8,610 nt of DNA from Spirochaetota bacterium (GTDB lineage: Bacteria; Spirochaetota; Leptospiria; Turneriellales; Turneriellaceae): contig CAUJII010000112.1 of the NCBI GenBank assembly GCA_963205035.1, forward strand, positions 1-8,610. The letters run 5' to 3'. The translations under genes were made by a program, and so were the position numbers. The notes beneath the pieces are model-generated. The model made no database searches and was not told the DNA's origin. It saw nothing but the letters and a program-made list of their open reading frames with translations. Shown here piece by piece: positions 1 to 6,840 of the stretch (its first letter is position 1; each line of letters opens with the position of its first letter).

Positions 1-758
1 GACATCTGCGTGACGTGGATGTCGTAACTCCCCAACCCCCCGGCGCGATTGGATGAGAAATAGAGCGTGATGTTGTCGGTGTGCAGAGCAGGGGTGACTT
101 CTGATGCCGGCGTATTGATCGAGCGGCCCGCGTTTTGTGGAGCACTCCACCGCTTCGCCGCATAATCGTATTCGGAATACCAAATGTCGTCGCTGCCGTA
201 ACCGCCCGGCCTGTCGGAGCTAAAGAAGAGATAACGGCCGTCCTGGGAAATCGAAGGCATGCGGTCGTGGAAGTCTGTGTTGATCTCCACTAAATTCAAG
301 GGTGGCGACCACTTGCCATCTTTCAAGATTGAATAATAAAGATTCGTCAGTTGCGGCCCTTCGCGCCCGTCTTCAGCAAAGGAGGCGAAGTAAAGTTCGT
401 ATTCCCCCGATGGGAGTTTGCGCAATGAAGGGTGGCCGTCGAAGTATTGCGAGTTGACCGGCAAGCCCAAGTTGACAGGTGGCTTGAATGCGGGCGTGCC
501 GTCTGTTACAGTGTTTTCTGAAAACCAAAGATCGAAGTCACCCTCTTCACCGACGCCGCTCGGGCGGTTGCTTTGAAAATAAAGATACTGTTCGTCTGCG
601 GTTATGAACGGTGTGTATTCGCTGTATGGCGTATTGATACCTTTCAAGTTCAAGATCTGCGCCTCGCTATCGGCAGTAACAGGAATGTTACTTTGCGCAC
701 CGCGACCGACAGTCATGATGAGCAAAAAGAATAGTGGAGTAAGATATCGACGCACCAT
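1..758 (-). CDS. Exported PD40 (WD40-like beta-propeller) protein, partial
   Basis: The 252 residues visible are the N-terminal part; the 3' end lies beyond base 1. Residues 1-22 look like a signal peptide (Met-Val-Arg-Arg, then a hydrophobic run FFLLIMTV, then a small-residue region), so the protein should be exported to the periplasm or outer membrane. At least four PD40-type blade motifs follow. Each ends in a tyrosine/phenylalanine strand and a loop of the 'SNRPSG' or 'SDRPGG' kind: residues about 50-80, 108-143, 165-196 and 220-250. The clearest are LYFQSNRPSG, LFFSSDRPGGYGSDDIW and LYFSSNRAGGLGSYDI. The fold resembles the TolB propeller. In many bacteria such proteins carry a C-terminal OmpA-like peptidoglycan-binding domain, which cannot be checked here. 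The start is the ATG at 758-756, directly before the signal peptide; no Shine-Dalgarno sequence precedes it. The substrate or partner is unknown. Confidence 0.85.
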   Translation of the reverse strand, partial: MVRRYLTPLFFLLIMTVGRGAQSNIPVTADSEAQILNLKGINTPYSEYTPFITADEQYLYFQSNRPSGVGEEGDFDLWFSENTVTDGTPAFKPPVNLGLPVNSQYFDGHPSLRKLPSGEYELYFASFAEDGREGPQLTNLYYSILKDGKWSPPLNLVEINTDFHDRMPSISQDGRYLFFSSDRPGGYGSDDIWYSEYDYAAKRWSAPQNAGRSINTPASEVTPALHTDNITLYFSSNRAGGLGSYDIHVTQM

Positions 759-913
759 GGTCTATTTTGTTTTGCCGAGATACGCGGGGAATAACTTTAG
801 TTGACGAATGCGAACAGGCGGAGCGCGGGATAATTTACGCGGGAACTCGTTGGTACGATTTTTTCTGCGCTAAGCGACGGATATCGGCGCAAGGCTGGCG
901 GCGTAGCCGTGTG

Positions 914-1486
914 TCATATGCACGTTCGCAAGCAGTGGATGTATTCAGCGTACGACAGGCCTTTTTTCGCGATTAGGAGTGCCTTCCGAGCAGTTTCAAG
1001 CGCGCCGTTCTCATTTTTTTCGGTGGCTTTTTGGTAGTTAATAAAATAGTCAGGAAAACTTTTGCGCCGGGCATACCGCGCCGCCCAGAAATGATGATTC
1101 CGAGCTGAGAACGCCGACCCGTGCCGGGGCGAGTGCAGATACATCTCCACAAATCGCGGCATGAACACCCGGATCGCGAAGTCGACGAACCGCGAGACCG
1201 ATTCGCCGGAATGAATCGTCCGCTGCCAAAGCACACCGTACAAGTTCTTGTCGACTCGCCACGGTCTGATGACGTATTTAACCTCGTCTTTTTTGATGTT
1301 GTACCGACGTGCGGACACAGTCCAAGCACCGCCAGACCGCCAGCGTAACACGGTCTCTTTGCAGAGCCGCGCAATAATCTCGCCTTCGCCCCAATGAATC
1401 CCATGCCGAGCAAAAATTAGCTGTGCAGCCTTAAGTCGGCGATACGACTTCTCGCGCAGCGAAACGGATGTCTGATGATATTCCAT
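914..1486 (-). CDS. Hypothetical protein with two ribbon-helix-helix-like units
   Basis: I do not recognise this 190-residue protein as a named family. The ATG at 1486-1484 has the best ribosome binding site in the window (GAGGGGG, 7 bases upstream), which argues that the gene is real. An open frame continues upstream to 1621 but has no such support. Residues about 4-50 follow a ribbon-helix-helix order: a short strand (HQTSVSL), a basic amphipathic helix, a turn containing Gly-Glu-Gly, then a second helix (EIIARLCKETVLRW). Residues about 68-118 repeat the order: strand KYVIRPWR, a helix, then ESVSRFVDFAIRVFMP, which resembles helix B of DNA-binding ribbon-helix-helix proteins. The C-terminal third is basic and featureless. 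No signal peptide or membrane segment is seen, so it is probably cytoplasmic. A DNA-binding role is inferred from pattern only. A distant relation to the Leptospira DUF1564 family is possible but is a guess. Confidence 0.7.
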   Translation of the reverse strand: MEYHQTSVSLREKSYRRLKAAQLIFARHGIHWGEGEIIARLCKETVLRWRSGGAWTVSARRYNIKKDEVKYVIRPWRVDKNLYGVLWQRTIHSGESVSRFVDFAIRVFMPRFVEMYLHSPRHGSAFSARNHHFWAARYARRKSFPDYFINYQKATEKNENGALETARKALLIAKKGLSYAEYIHCLRTCI

Positions 1487-1493
1487 AAATATT

Positions 1494-1500
1494 CCCCCTC
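1494..1500 (-). promoter_or_regulatory. Strong Shine-Dalgarno site of the hypothetical gene
   Basis: On the minus strand GAGGGGG lies 7 bases before the ATG at 1486-1484. It fixes that ATG as the start rather than the longer open frame reaching to 1621. Most other starts in the window lack such a site. Confidence 0.7.
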
Positions 1501-1549
1501 TATATATTAAATACTGATAAGTGTCGCGAAGCGAGACCCAGAAACCGTG

Positions 1550-1627
1550 TTTTTTTCTCACAGAATTTGAACTTTTTTCCAAAAACCAAAAAAAAAGTGC
1601 GGATTTTGTAATAACTACCACAAAAAA
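1550..1627. other. A/T-tract-rich leader region, possibly curved DNA
   Basis: This upstream region of the 190-residue gene carries six runs of A or T: T 1550-1556, T 1573-1578, A 1581-1585, A 1588-1596, T 1604-1607 and A 1622-1627. They are spaced roughly 8 to 22 bases apart. Such tracts bend DNA when phased with the helix, but the phasing here is only approximate. AT-rich sequence nearer the gene (around 1501-1512) could hold a -10 element; I could not assign a convincing -35/-10 pair. Confidence 0.4.
1607..1622. promoter_or_regulatory. Operator-like palindrome upstream of the hypothetical gene
   Basis: TGTAATAACTACCACA matches the reverse complement of the palindrome at 8253-8268 in 14 of 16 positions. 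With its flanks it forms a 10-base inverted repeat around a 2-base centre (TTTTGTAATA / TACCACAAAA), with two mismatches. It lies about 120 bases upstream of the ATG at 1486. Shape and position suit a dimeric regulator; the regulator is unknown. Confidence 0.4.
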
Positions 1628-1708
1628 GTGAGGCGTTAGCCAGAGATGAACTTCTGGACTGAGTTTTGCCCGAAAATCGTACCAGCGACTTCCCGCCTTT
1701 ACTGCCTC
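1622..1708 (-). terminator. Possible weak terminator after the RluA-family gene
   Basis: Just after the stop codon the minus strand has GAGGC (1708-1704), which can pair with GCCTC (1634-1630); six Ts follow at 1627-1622. Inside this lies a smaller hairpin, CCAGA/TCTGG (1657-1653 with 1644-1640). The outer loop is long, about 69 bases, so this is a poor intrinsic terminator and may be chance. Confidence 0.2.
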
Positions 1709-2650
1709 TCAAAACAAACCCGCGATATCCTGAGGCAGAGGCGAATCAATCTGCCACGCTGCGCCTGTCATCGGGTGTTGCAACGCCATCTGCGTGCAGT
1801 GGAGTGCAGAACGAGAAATCCGCAAACGCCGCCAATCGGCGGCGGTCATCACATCATCCGCGAAGCGAAAGTAAAGATTGGGATCTACCCCATAGAGCTT
1901 GTCGCCGACAACGGGCAGGGCCTGCGATTTTAGCGTCGCGCGAATTTGGTGCATACGTCCTGTGAAAAGTTCCGCCTCCAAAAGCGTCAGCCCCATTTTA
2001 TGCTTCAGCGGCGCGAAGCGTGTGTGGCAAGTCTGCGCGTCGATTGCGTTCTCGGGCGCAACCGGTGCGAAGAAACGCTGGCGCGGTAACGGCGTCTGTG
2101 GTAGGCAAAACAAAAACCCTTTCGCTTCCCACAGCTCGTCGGGGCACCCTTCGACCGCCACGCGGTATTTTTTTTGAATGGCCTTTTCTTTTGTGACGCG
2201 CTGGAACGCGGCGGCGGCCTTTTGGTGTTTTGCCAAGAGTAAAACACCACTCGTTTCTCTGTCTAAGCGGTGCAGTAAATACGGCTTGTGGTATTTCTCA
2301 AGCTGAGCAAGCACGGTGACGACGGTGCGGGTTTTGTAGATCCCCGACGGGTGCACCGGCAAACCTGCGGGTTTGTCGACCGCCCAGTAATGCTCGTCTT
2401 CAAAGAGAATGGGAAGTTTGGTTTGAACCTCCGGCTCGTCGCGCATAGGATAAGAAAAAACAATACTATCGCTGGGTTGCACTTTGCGCGATGCACGGGC
2501 GGCTTGCCTATTGACGAAGACAGCCCCTTCGTCGATGCGCTCTTGCCACTGAGTTCGCGATAGGACGGGAAAGCGGTGGCTCAACCAAATATCGAGTCTT
2601 TCGCGCGGTGCGTCTAACGGCACGACTACTTCTTTTTTCTCGATGCGCAT
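1709..2650 (-). CDS. RluA/RluD-family 23S rRNA pseudouridine synthase
   Basis: The product is predicted to isomerise specific uridines in 23S rRNA to pseudouridine. From the chosen start it has 313 residues, near the usual RluC/RluD length. An S4-like RNA-binding segment covers about residues 16-66 (RLDIWLSHRF onward). The catalytic domain shows VDKPAGLPVHP (91-101), the signature HRLDRETSG with the presumed catalytic Asp130, GRMHQIRA (231-238) and VVGDKLYG (247-254). The exact target uridine cannot be read from sequence, so I give no symbol. The ATG at 2650 puts the RLD motif at residue 18, as in E. coli RluD. An in-frame ATG at 2701 would add 17 residues and overlap the start of the divergent lipoprotein gene. 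Neither start has a Shine-Dalgarno sequence. Confidence 0.9.
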   Translation of the reverse strand: MRIEKKEVVVPLDAPRERLDIWLSHRFPVLSRTQWQERIDEGAVFVNRQAARASRKVQPSDSIVFSYPMRDEPEVQTKLPILFEDEHYWAVDKPAGLPVHPSGIYKTRTVVTVLAQLEKYHKPYLLHRLDRETSGVLLLAKHQKAAAAFQRVTKEKAIQKKYRVAVEGCPDELWEAKGFLFCLPQTPLPRQRFFAPVAPENAIDAQTCHTRFAPLKHKMGLTLLEAELFTGRMHQIRATLKSQALPVVGDKLYGVDPNLYFRFADDVMTAADWRRLRISRSALHCTQMALQHPMTGAAWQIDSPLPQDIAGLF

Positions 2651-2699
2651 GCGAAGGCCAAATGTGTTGACCTGTACTCCCGATAATCGAATCTCCACC

Positions 2700-3425
2700 A
2701 TGCGAAAAGCGCAAATTGCAATTACCCTTTTTTTCTTCGCTGCTTCGATTCTAAACTGCAAGAAGGAAGAAGTTCTGGTCAAAGAGGAAATCCCTGCGTC
2801 GACGATAGTTACCGTGCCCGAATTAAAAATGCGGATTGCTCCTAACACGACCGCTGCGCAAATTGCGCAGCTTTCACGCGGCGAGCAGGTGAAAATTCTG
2901 CAACGCAGCGCAGAGCGTATCAAAATTGGTAAATACGACGCTCACTGGTACAAAGTAACAAATAGCGCGGGGCTTTCGGGTTGGGTTTATGGCGCACACT
3001 TGGCAGTCGAATCGACAGACGGCGACGCTAAAACTCTCATCGAAGAAGAGGCGAAGAAACTCGAAAAAGCAATCGTCGGCCGTTGGGAAGCCGCAAGCGT
3101 GACAGGAAAACTTACGCCGAATTTTGTTACTCTCACGACCGATGGAAAAATTGAATTCGGCTCCAACCGCAAGGGTTTGCAATACGGCAAATATACAGTA
3201 GAGAAAACAGACTCCGGGGTGAGTGTTCAAGTCACAGAAATCCAAAAGCCGATGATGACAGACCTCAAGGCAAAGATGGTTGGCGATACGCTCGTCTTCA
3301 CCGCGCTCATGAAAGATACGGAGTATAAACTCAACCTCGCCGAGAAAGATGTGATGACGTATAAAGACGAAGCAAAGAAGAAAGCTCAAGAAGCGAATGC
3401 TACACCGAGCGCCCCCGCTCCATGA
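2700..3425 (+). CDS. Lipoprotein with bacterial SH3 domain
   Basis: This 241-residue protein starts with Met-Arg-Lys and a hydrophobic stretch (IAITLFFFAASI) ending in Leu-Asn-Cys, with Cys20 as the likely lipidated residue. The lipobox is loose (Asn at -1), as is common in spirochaetes. Residues about 35-103 fit a bacterial SH3 domain: VPELKMRIAPNTTAAQIAQL, then a GEQVKIL strand, then WYKV and the closing GWVYGAHL. Such domains often bind peptidoglycan or peptides. A Glu/Lys-rich helix (112-125) leads to a second beta-rich domain (126-213) opening with GRWEAASVTGKL, which resembles small lipocalin-like folds. The tail is Lys/Ala/Pro-rich. The ATG at 2700 is chosen because it precedes the signal sequence; an upstream in-frame ATG at 2643 would spoil it. 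The gene ends in an ATGA overlap with the next gene. The ligand is unknown. Confidence 0.85.
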   Translation: MRKAQIAITLFFFAASILNCKKEEVLVKEEIPASTIVTVPELKMRIAPNTTAAQIAQLSRGEQVKILQRSAERIKIGKYDAHWYKVTNSAGLSGWVYGAHLAVESTDGDAKTLIEEEAKKLEKAIVGRWEAASVTGKLTPNFVTLTTDGKIEFGSNRKGLQYGKYTVEKTDSGVSVQVTEIQKPMMTDLKAKMVGDTLVFTALMKDTEYKLNLAEKDVMTYKDEAKKKAQEANATPSAPAP

Positions 3426-4246
3426 GCGGAGGCGAGGAGCCAAGGTCTTTACCACCCACCGGCGAGCAAAGTAACACACCTGAAAAAACAGTCCGCATCG
3501 GGAAACTCTTGTCGCGGTTGGGTCTATGCTCCAGACGTGCGGCGGCGGATTACTTAAACGCACACCGAGTCGAGATTCAAGGAACGCGGATAACCGACCT
3601 CAACGCAGTATTTTCCACAGCGGAACTTCAAAGTCTTGTCATTGAAATCGACGGCAAGCGCATACGTCTGGAATCGACAGAGGACGTTATCCTGCTCCAC
3701 AAACCACGAGGCGTCGTCTCGTCGCATAAGCGACAACTCATTCGCGGAAAAGCGCTCAAGACGATATTCGACCTACTGCCGAGTGAATATAGCAAGTGGT
3801 TTTTTGCCGGACGACTCGACATCGAATCCGAGGGGTTGATTGTACTCTCGAATGACGGCGACCATATCTTTGAACTCACGCACCCTTCGTCGCGTGTCAT
3901 GAAGAAATACTTTCTCAAGACTTCGAGACCGCTCTCGAAAGAAGAGTGCGAGCGCACGGAACGCGGCATTATCGACAAAGGAGAAAAATTACGTTTCACG
4001 AAAATTACTCCACACAAAACCCCTGCCGAGTTTGATGTGTGGCTTCAAGAAGGGAAGAATCGTGAAATCCGCCGTGTGCTCGAAAGGCTCGGCGTTCGTG
4101 TGCGGCGGCTTGTCCGCTTGGAATTAGGTCCGTATCAGTTAGAACACATTCCGCCCGGCGAATGGAGAAAGGTAGGCAGGATAAATCCCACGACAAAAAC
4201 GGATTCACACTTGACAGAGCCTCGCCGCCGCCGTAAGAAAACCTAA
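3422..4246 (+). CDS. RsuA/RluB-family rRNA pseudouridine synthase
   Basis: The 274-residue product is predicted to make pseudouridine in ribosomal RNA. An S4 RNA-binding domain follows a non-conserved N-terminus (VRIGKLLSRLGLCSRRAAADYL, residues 24-45, then the strand region to about 71). The catalytic domain has LLHKPRGVVSS (91-101), the signature GRLDIESEGLIVLSNDGD with presumed catalytic Asp133, and KNREIRR (212-218), diagnostic of the RsuA/RluB/RluE/RluF group. The basic tail (RRRRKK) is typical of RluB-like members, but the target cannot be assigned. The first four bases overlap the lipoprotein stop (ATGA), and the stop overlaps the pdhB start (TAATG), so translation of all three is probably coupled. 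No Shine-Dalgarno sequence is visible, which fits coupling. Confidence 0.9.
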   Translation: MSGGEEPRSLPPTGEQSNTPEKTVRIGKLLSRLGLCSRRAAADYLNAHRVEIQGTRITDLNAVFSTAELQSLVIEIDGKRIRLESTEDVILLHKPRGVVSSHKRQLIRGKALKTIFDLLPSEYSKWFFAGRLDIESEGLIVLSNDGDHIFELTHPSSRVMKKYFLKTSRPLSKEECERTERGIIDKGEKLRFTKITPHKTPAEFDVWLQEGKNREIRRVLERLGVRVRRLVRLELGPYQLEHIPPGEWRKVGRINPTTKTDSHLTEPRRRRKKT

Positions 4247-5235
4247 TGGCCGAAGTTACCATACGCGAAGCCCTCAACATCGCTCTATCTGAAGAGTTAG
4301 CGCGGGATGACAAAGTCTTTTTGATCGGCGAAGAAGTCGGCCACTATAACGGCGCATACAAAGTCTCGCAAGGGCTCTTAGACCGCTTTGGTGAAGACCG
4401 CGTTGTCGACACGCCGATTGCCGAAGCAGGTTTCACCGGGCTCGCGATTGGCGCGGCGATGGCTGGCCTTCGTCCCATTGTCGAGTTTATGACGTGGAAT
4501 TTTTCTCTCGTCGCCATCGACCCCATCATCAACATCGCGGCAAAGCTGCACCTCATGTCAGGCGGGCAGTTCTCGATGCCCATTGTTTTTCGAGCACCGC
4601 AAGGCGCGGGGGGGTCTCTCGGCGCACAGCACTCGTCTATTTTTGAGAGCTTTTACACTTACACTCCGGGGCTCAAGGTTGTGGCGCCTGCAACAGCAAA
4701 CGATATGCGGGGACTTCTGAAATCGGCTATTCGTTCAGATAATCCGGTTATTTTTTTAGAGCACGAACGCATTTATGCTTTGAAGGGCGAGCTCGAAGAA
4801 CGCGAGAATTCCGACTATCTCATCCCTTTGGGGAAAGCGCGGCTTGTCGAAGCAAAGGAAACAGCCGAACTCACAATCGTCTGTTGGTCTTTCACGTACT
4901 ACGCGGTGGCCGAGGCTGTGCAAAGACTGCAAGAAGAAGGCATCGCGGCAGATATATTAGATCTACGCTCTTTACAACCGGTCGACGAAGAGGCGCTTTT
5001 TGCGGCGGTACAAAAAACGCATCGCATACTCATCGTGCAAGAGGCAACCGCTGTCGCCTCTTATGGGTCGTGGCTTTCGCATAAGATTCAAGAGCTTGCG
5101 TTGGATGAGCTCGATGCACCGATAGCCCTCGTCGCGACCGACCAGGTGCCGATGCCTTATGCATTTACTCTCGAGCCCGCAGTCTTGCCCAACGTAGAAC
5201 GCATCGTTGCCGCTGCAAAAGAGCTTCTGCTTTAG
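4246..5235 (+). CDS. pdhB: Pyruvate dehydrogenase E1 component, beta subunit
   Basis: The 329-residue product is the beta subunit of the thiamine-diphosphate-dependent E1 enzyme, which decarboxylates pyruvate and passes the acetyl group to lipoyl-E2. The N-terminal pyrimidine-binding domain shows GEEVGHYNGAYKVSQGL (28-44), typical of PDH rather than branched-chain E1. It also has TPIAEAGFTGLAIGAAMAG (56-74), with Glu60 in the position that activates thiamine diphosphate, and GAQHS with His129. The C-terminal transketolase-like domain includes DILDLRSLQPVD (236-247) and ends with a normal PNVERIVAAAKELL segment. Length and motifs are complete, so it should be functional. No E1 alpha gene adjoins it; the neighbour upstream is a pseudouridine synthase gene whose stop overlaps this start (TAATG). 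E1 alpha, E2 and E3 must lie elsewhere. Confidence 0.93.
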   Translation: MAEVTIREALNIALSEELARDDKVFLIGEEVGHYNGAYKVSQGLLDRFGEDRVVDTPIAEAGFTGLAIGAAMAGLRPIVEFMTWNFSLVAIDPIINIAAKLHLMSGGQFSMPIVFRAPQGAGGSLGAQHSSIFESFYTYTPGLKVVAPATANDMRGLLKSAIRSDNPVIFLEHERIYALKGELEERENSDYLIPLGKARLVEAKETAELTIVCWSFTYYAVAEAVQRLQEEGIAADILDLRSLQPVDEEALFAAVQKTHRILIVQEATAVASYGSWLSHKIQELALDELDAPIALVATDQVPMPYAFTLEPAVLPNVERIVAAAKELLL

Positions 5236-5290
5236 TAAAAATACGCGAATGCAATTTGGGAAAGCGGCTTGGCCTGGCGTATGAACTCTG

Positions 5291-5848
5291 TTACCCGGCT
5301 CGCGACTTCTTGCGGTAGGCTGGCGTTACGCCCGCATGCTCTAACGGTAGACCGTGCTTGATGCGGTCGATGTCGCCCGCGAGTGCTTCGTGCAGTTTGG
5401 GTTCGAGCTGATCGACAAACACCTTGCCGTCTAAGTGATCCATCTCATGCAAGAAAGCCCGCGCCAAGAGCATCTCGCCTTCGACGGTTTTCTTAGCGCC
5501 ACTCAAGTCTTGATAACCTATCTTCACCCAGCGCGGTCGCTTGAGTTCCGCTGAAAGCCCTGGGACGGATAAACAGCCCTCTTCGCCAATCTGCATTTCG
5601 GCAGACGCTTCGATTACATAAGGGTTGACGAATGCGCCTTTGAGAAACCCTTTCTCGACAAGATCGATAACCAAGACGCGTTCGAGGACGCCAATCTGCA
5701 CCGCTGCAAGACCTACACCGGCGGCAGCGTCCATCGAATCGAACATATCGCGCACGAGGTTTCTCAAGTCGCGATCGAATTTTTTGACGACCGCAGAGAC
5801 TTTATAGAGACGCTCGTCTTGAATAGTGAGAACAGGCCGAACTGCCAC
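5291..5848 (-). CDS. def: Peptide deformylase
   Basis: The 185-residue product removes the formyl group from the N-terminal methionine of nascent proteins at the ribosomal exit. All three family motifs are present: GVGLAAVQIG (44-53, the GxGLAAxQ motif with its catalytic Gln), EEGCLSVPG (89-97, with metal ligand Cys92) and HEMDHLDG (134-141, with metal ligands His134 and His138 and catalytic Glu135). The length is normal. The start is a GTG at 5848, chosen because the typical opening 'xRPVLTIQDERL' follows at once; no in-frame ATG lies upstream before a stop. No Shine-Dalgarno sequence is seen. A promoter-like pair sits directly upstream, so def may have a very short leader, although it also follows the sigma/FecR genes by 54 bases on the same strand. 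Confidence 0.95.
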   Translation of the reverse strand: MAVRPVLTIQDERLYKVSAVVKKFDRDLRNLVRDMFDSMDAAAGVGLAAVQIGVLERVLVIDLVEKGFLKGAFVNPYVIEASAEMQIGEEGCLSVPGLSAELKRPRWVKIGYQDLSGAKKTVEGEMLLARAFLHEMDHLDGKVFVDQLEPKLHEALAGDIDRIKHGLPLEHAGVTPAYRKKSRAG

Positions 5849-5865
5849 AAGGGGAACATAATCTA

Positions 5866-5894
5866 ATTATCGCGACGCGGCGAAAAGTGGTTAA
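5866..5894 (-). promoter_or_regulatory. def: Predicted sigma-70-type promoter of def
   Basis: On the minus strand TTAACC (5894-5889, 4 of 6 to TTGACA) and GATAAT (5871-5866, 5 of 6 to TATAAT) are separated by 17 bases. Transcription would begin near 5859, about 10 bases before the GTG, giving a nearly leaderless message and explaining the lack of a Shine-Dalgarno sequence. Confidence 0.4.
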
Positions 5895-5902
5895 AGAGCG
5901 CG

Positions 5903-6715
5903 CTAAAGACGCGGGCTTTCGTCTTCGATGCTAAAGACCGCTTGCTCGCCTGCTTGGTACGATTCAAAATCGCCGTCTTCAACCTCGGCAATCTGGACAT
6001 GGCCTTTAAGGACTTCAATCGTGAACTGCGGTTCAAGAGTGTCTGGCACAGAATCCGTTTCGCGGAATTTCAAATGCACGTCGTTGCCGGGTTCTGGCGC
6101 GATGCGCACTTTGGCCGTAAAAGGGCCGTTATTCACCACGACAGACGCAGTCCCTTTGTATTTAAGCCGGAAGTCCGCTTCGCCGCCGGTAAGCGCCATC
6201 TTGCTGCGAAAAATGTCGTTATCCGTCGCCTCGACGAGTTTAATGCGCGAACCTTGCGCAACCGTGATTTCGCCAATTTTCTTGCGCTTGCGCATGACGC
6301 GCAGCGACACCGGTTTTTTTTGTGAGCCAAATTCATTGTGGAGAGCACTCTTGCCCTTCTCGTCGATAATGCGGATGGTGTCATCGACCTCAGGGCGAGC
6401 GATAAAAAAAACTGCCCCCACGACGACGAGTGCTACCGCTGCACGGAGCATCCAAGCTCTGCTCGATGGGCGCGAGAACAGAGCCGCGCCACTCAGTTTT
6501 TTTGCTGGCTCTCGATTTGCCGTTGCTTTGGTATGTATTTCTTTGCGGTATTGAGCCATTGCAAGAGCGCGGGCGGCAGTCAGCTTTGGCAAGAATTCAG
6601 CTTCGGGGTTAGAATAGCGGAGTGTGGCAGCGACAAAGAGCTCGTCCGCCAACGATAGCTCGGGCGTTTTGTTTTTTTCTGAATCGTGTCGATTGCGTTT
6701 CGCACCCGTTTTCAT
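5903..6715 (-). CDS. FecR-like membrane protein, probable anti-sigma/signalling partner
   Basis: This 270-residue protein has a hydrophilic N-terminus (1-85, predicted cytoplasmic), one membrane helix (about 88-107, AAVALVVVGAVFFI) and a beta-rich external part. The stretch EITVAQGSRIKLVEA ... FRLKYKGTASVVVNNGPFTAKV ... FTIEVLKGHVQI (about 149-241) has the repeating hydrophobic pattern of FecR domains. These act with sigma factors in signal transduction across the envelope. The ATG at 6715 is chosen because GAGGG lies 5 bases upstream; a GTG at 6790 would add 25 residues without ribosome binding site support. It follows the ECF-like sigma gene on the same strand, the usual order for a sigma factor and its membrane regulator. 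No TonB-dependent receptor is present in the window, so the signal is unknown. FecR identity is a pattern-based call. Confidence 0.7.
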   Translation of the reverse strand: MKTGAKRNRHDSEKNKTPELSLADELFVAATLRYSNPEAEFLPKLTAARALAMAQYRKEIHTKATANREPAKKLSGAALFSRPSSRAWMLRAAVALVVVGAVFFIARPEVDDTIRIIDEKGKSALHNEFGSQKKPVSLRVMRKRKKIGEITVAQGSRIKLVEATDNDIFRSKMALTGGEADFRLKYKGTASVVVNNGPFTAKVRIAPEPGNDVHLKFRETDSVPDTLEPQFTIEVLKGHVQIAEVEDGDFESYQAGEQAVFSIEDESPRL

Positions 6716-6720
6716 AGTAG

Positions 6721-6725
6721 CCCTC
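6721..6725 (-). promoter_or_regulatory. Shine-Dalgarno site of the FecR-like gene
   Basis: GAGGG on the minus strand, 5 bases before the ATG at 6715-6713. It favours this start over the in-frame GTG at 6790. Confidence 0.55.
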
Positions 6726-6840
6726 AATAGAGATACGTTATTATCGGCAATTTCGGACGGGTTTTCTGTAGAAAGATTTACTTTAGCCACGCTGCGGGGT
6801 GTGCTTTGGCGTATTGCAAGCGACCGGCATTATGTCGCAT

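Noticed and set aside
675..692. Perfect inverted repeat AGTAACA-GGAA-TGTTACT in the PD40 gene
   Set aside because: A 7-base arm with a short loop is expected a few times by chance in a window of this size, and it lies inside coding sequence. It is not repeated elsewhere.
868..893. TGCGC/GCGCA hairpin after the hypothetical gene as a terminator
   Set aside because: On the minus strand the stem is followed by As rather than Ts, and the loop is 16 bases.
2667..2695. TTGACC and GATAAT upstream of the lipoprotein as a promoter
   Set aside because: The two hexamers are only 9 bases apart, and no good partner exists for either at 16-18 bases.
2874..3563. Open frame of 229 codons on the minus strand
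   Set aside because: It is antisense to the lipoprotein and rluB-like genes, is rich in Cys/Phe/Arg, and has no recognisable motif.
5928..6554. Open frame of 208 codons on the plus strand
   Set aside because: It is the antisense shadow of the FecR-like gene, with Ser/Arg/Thr-rich translation and no ribosome binding site.
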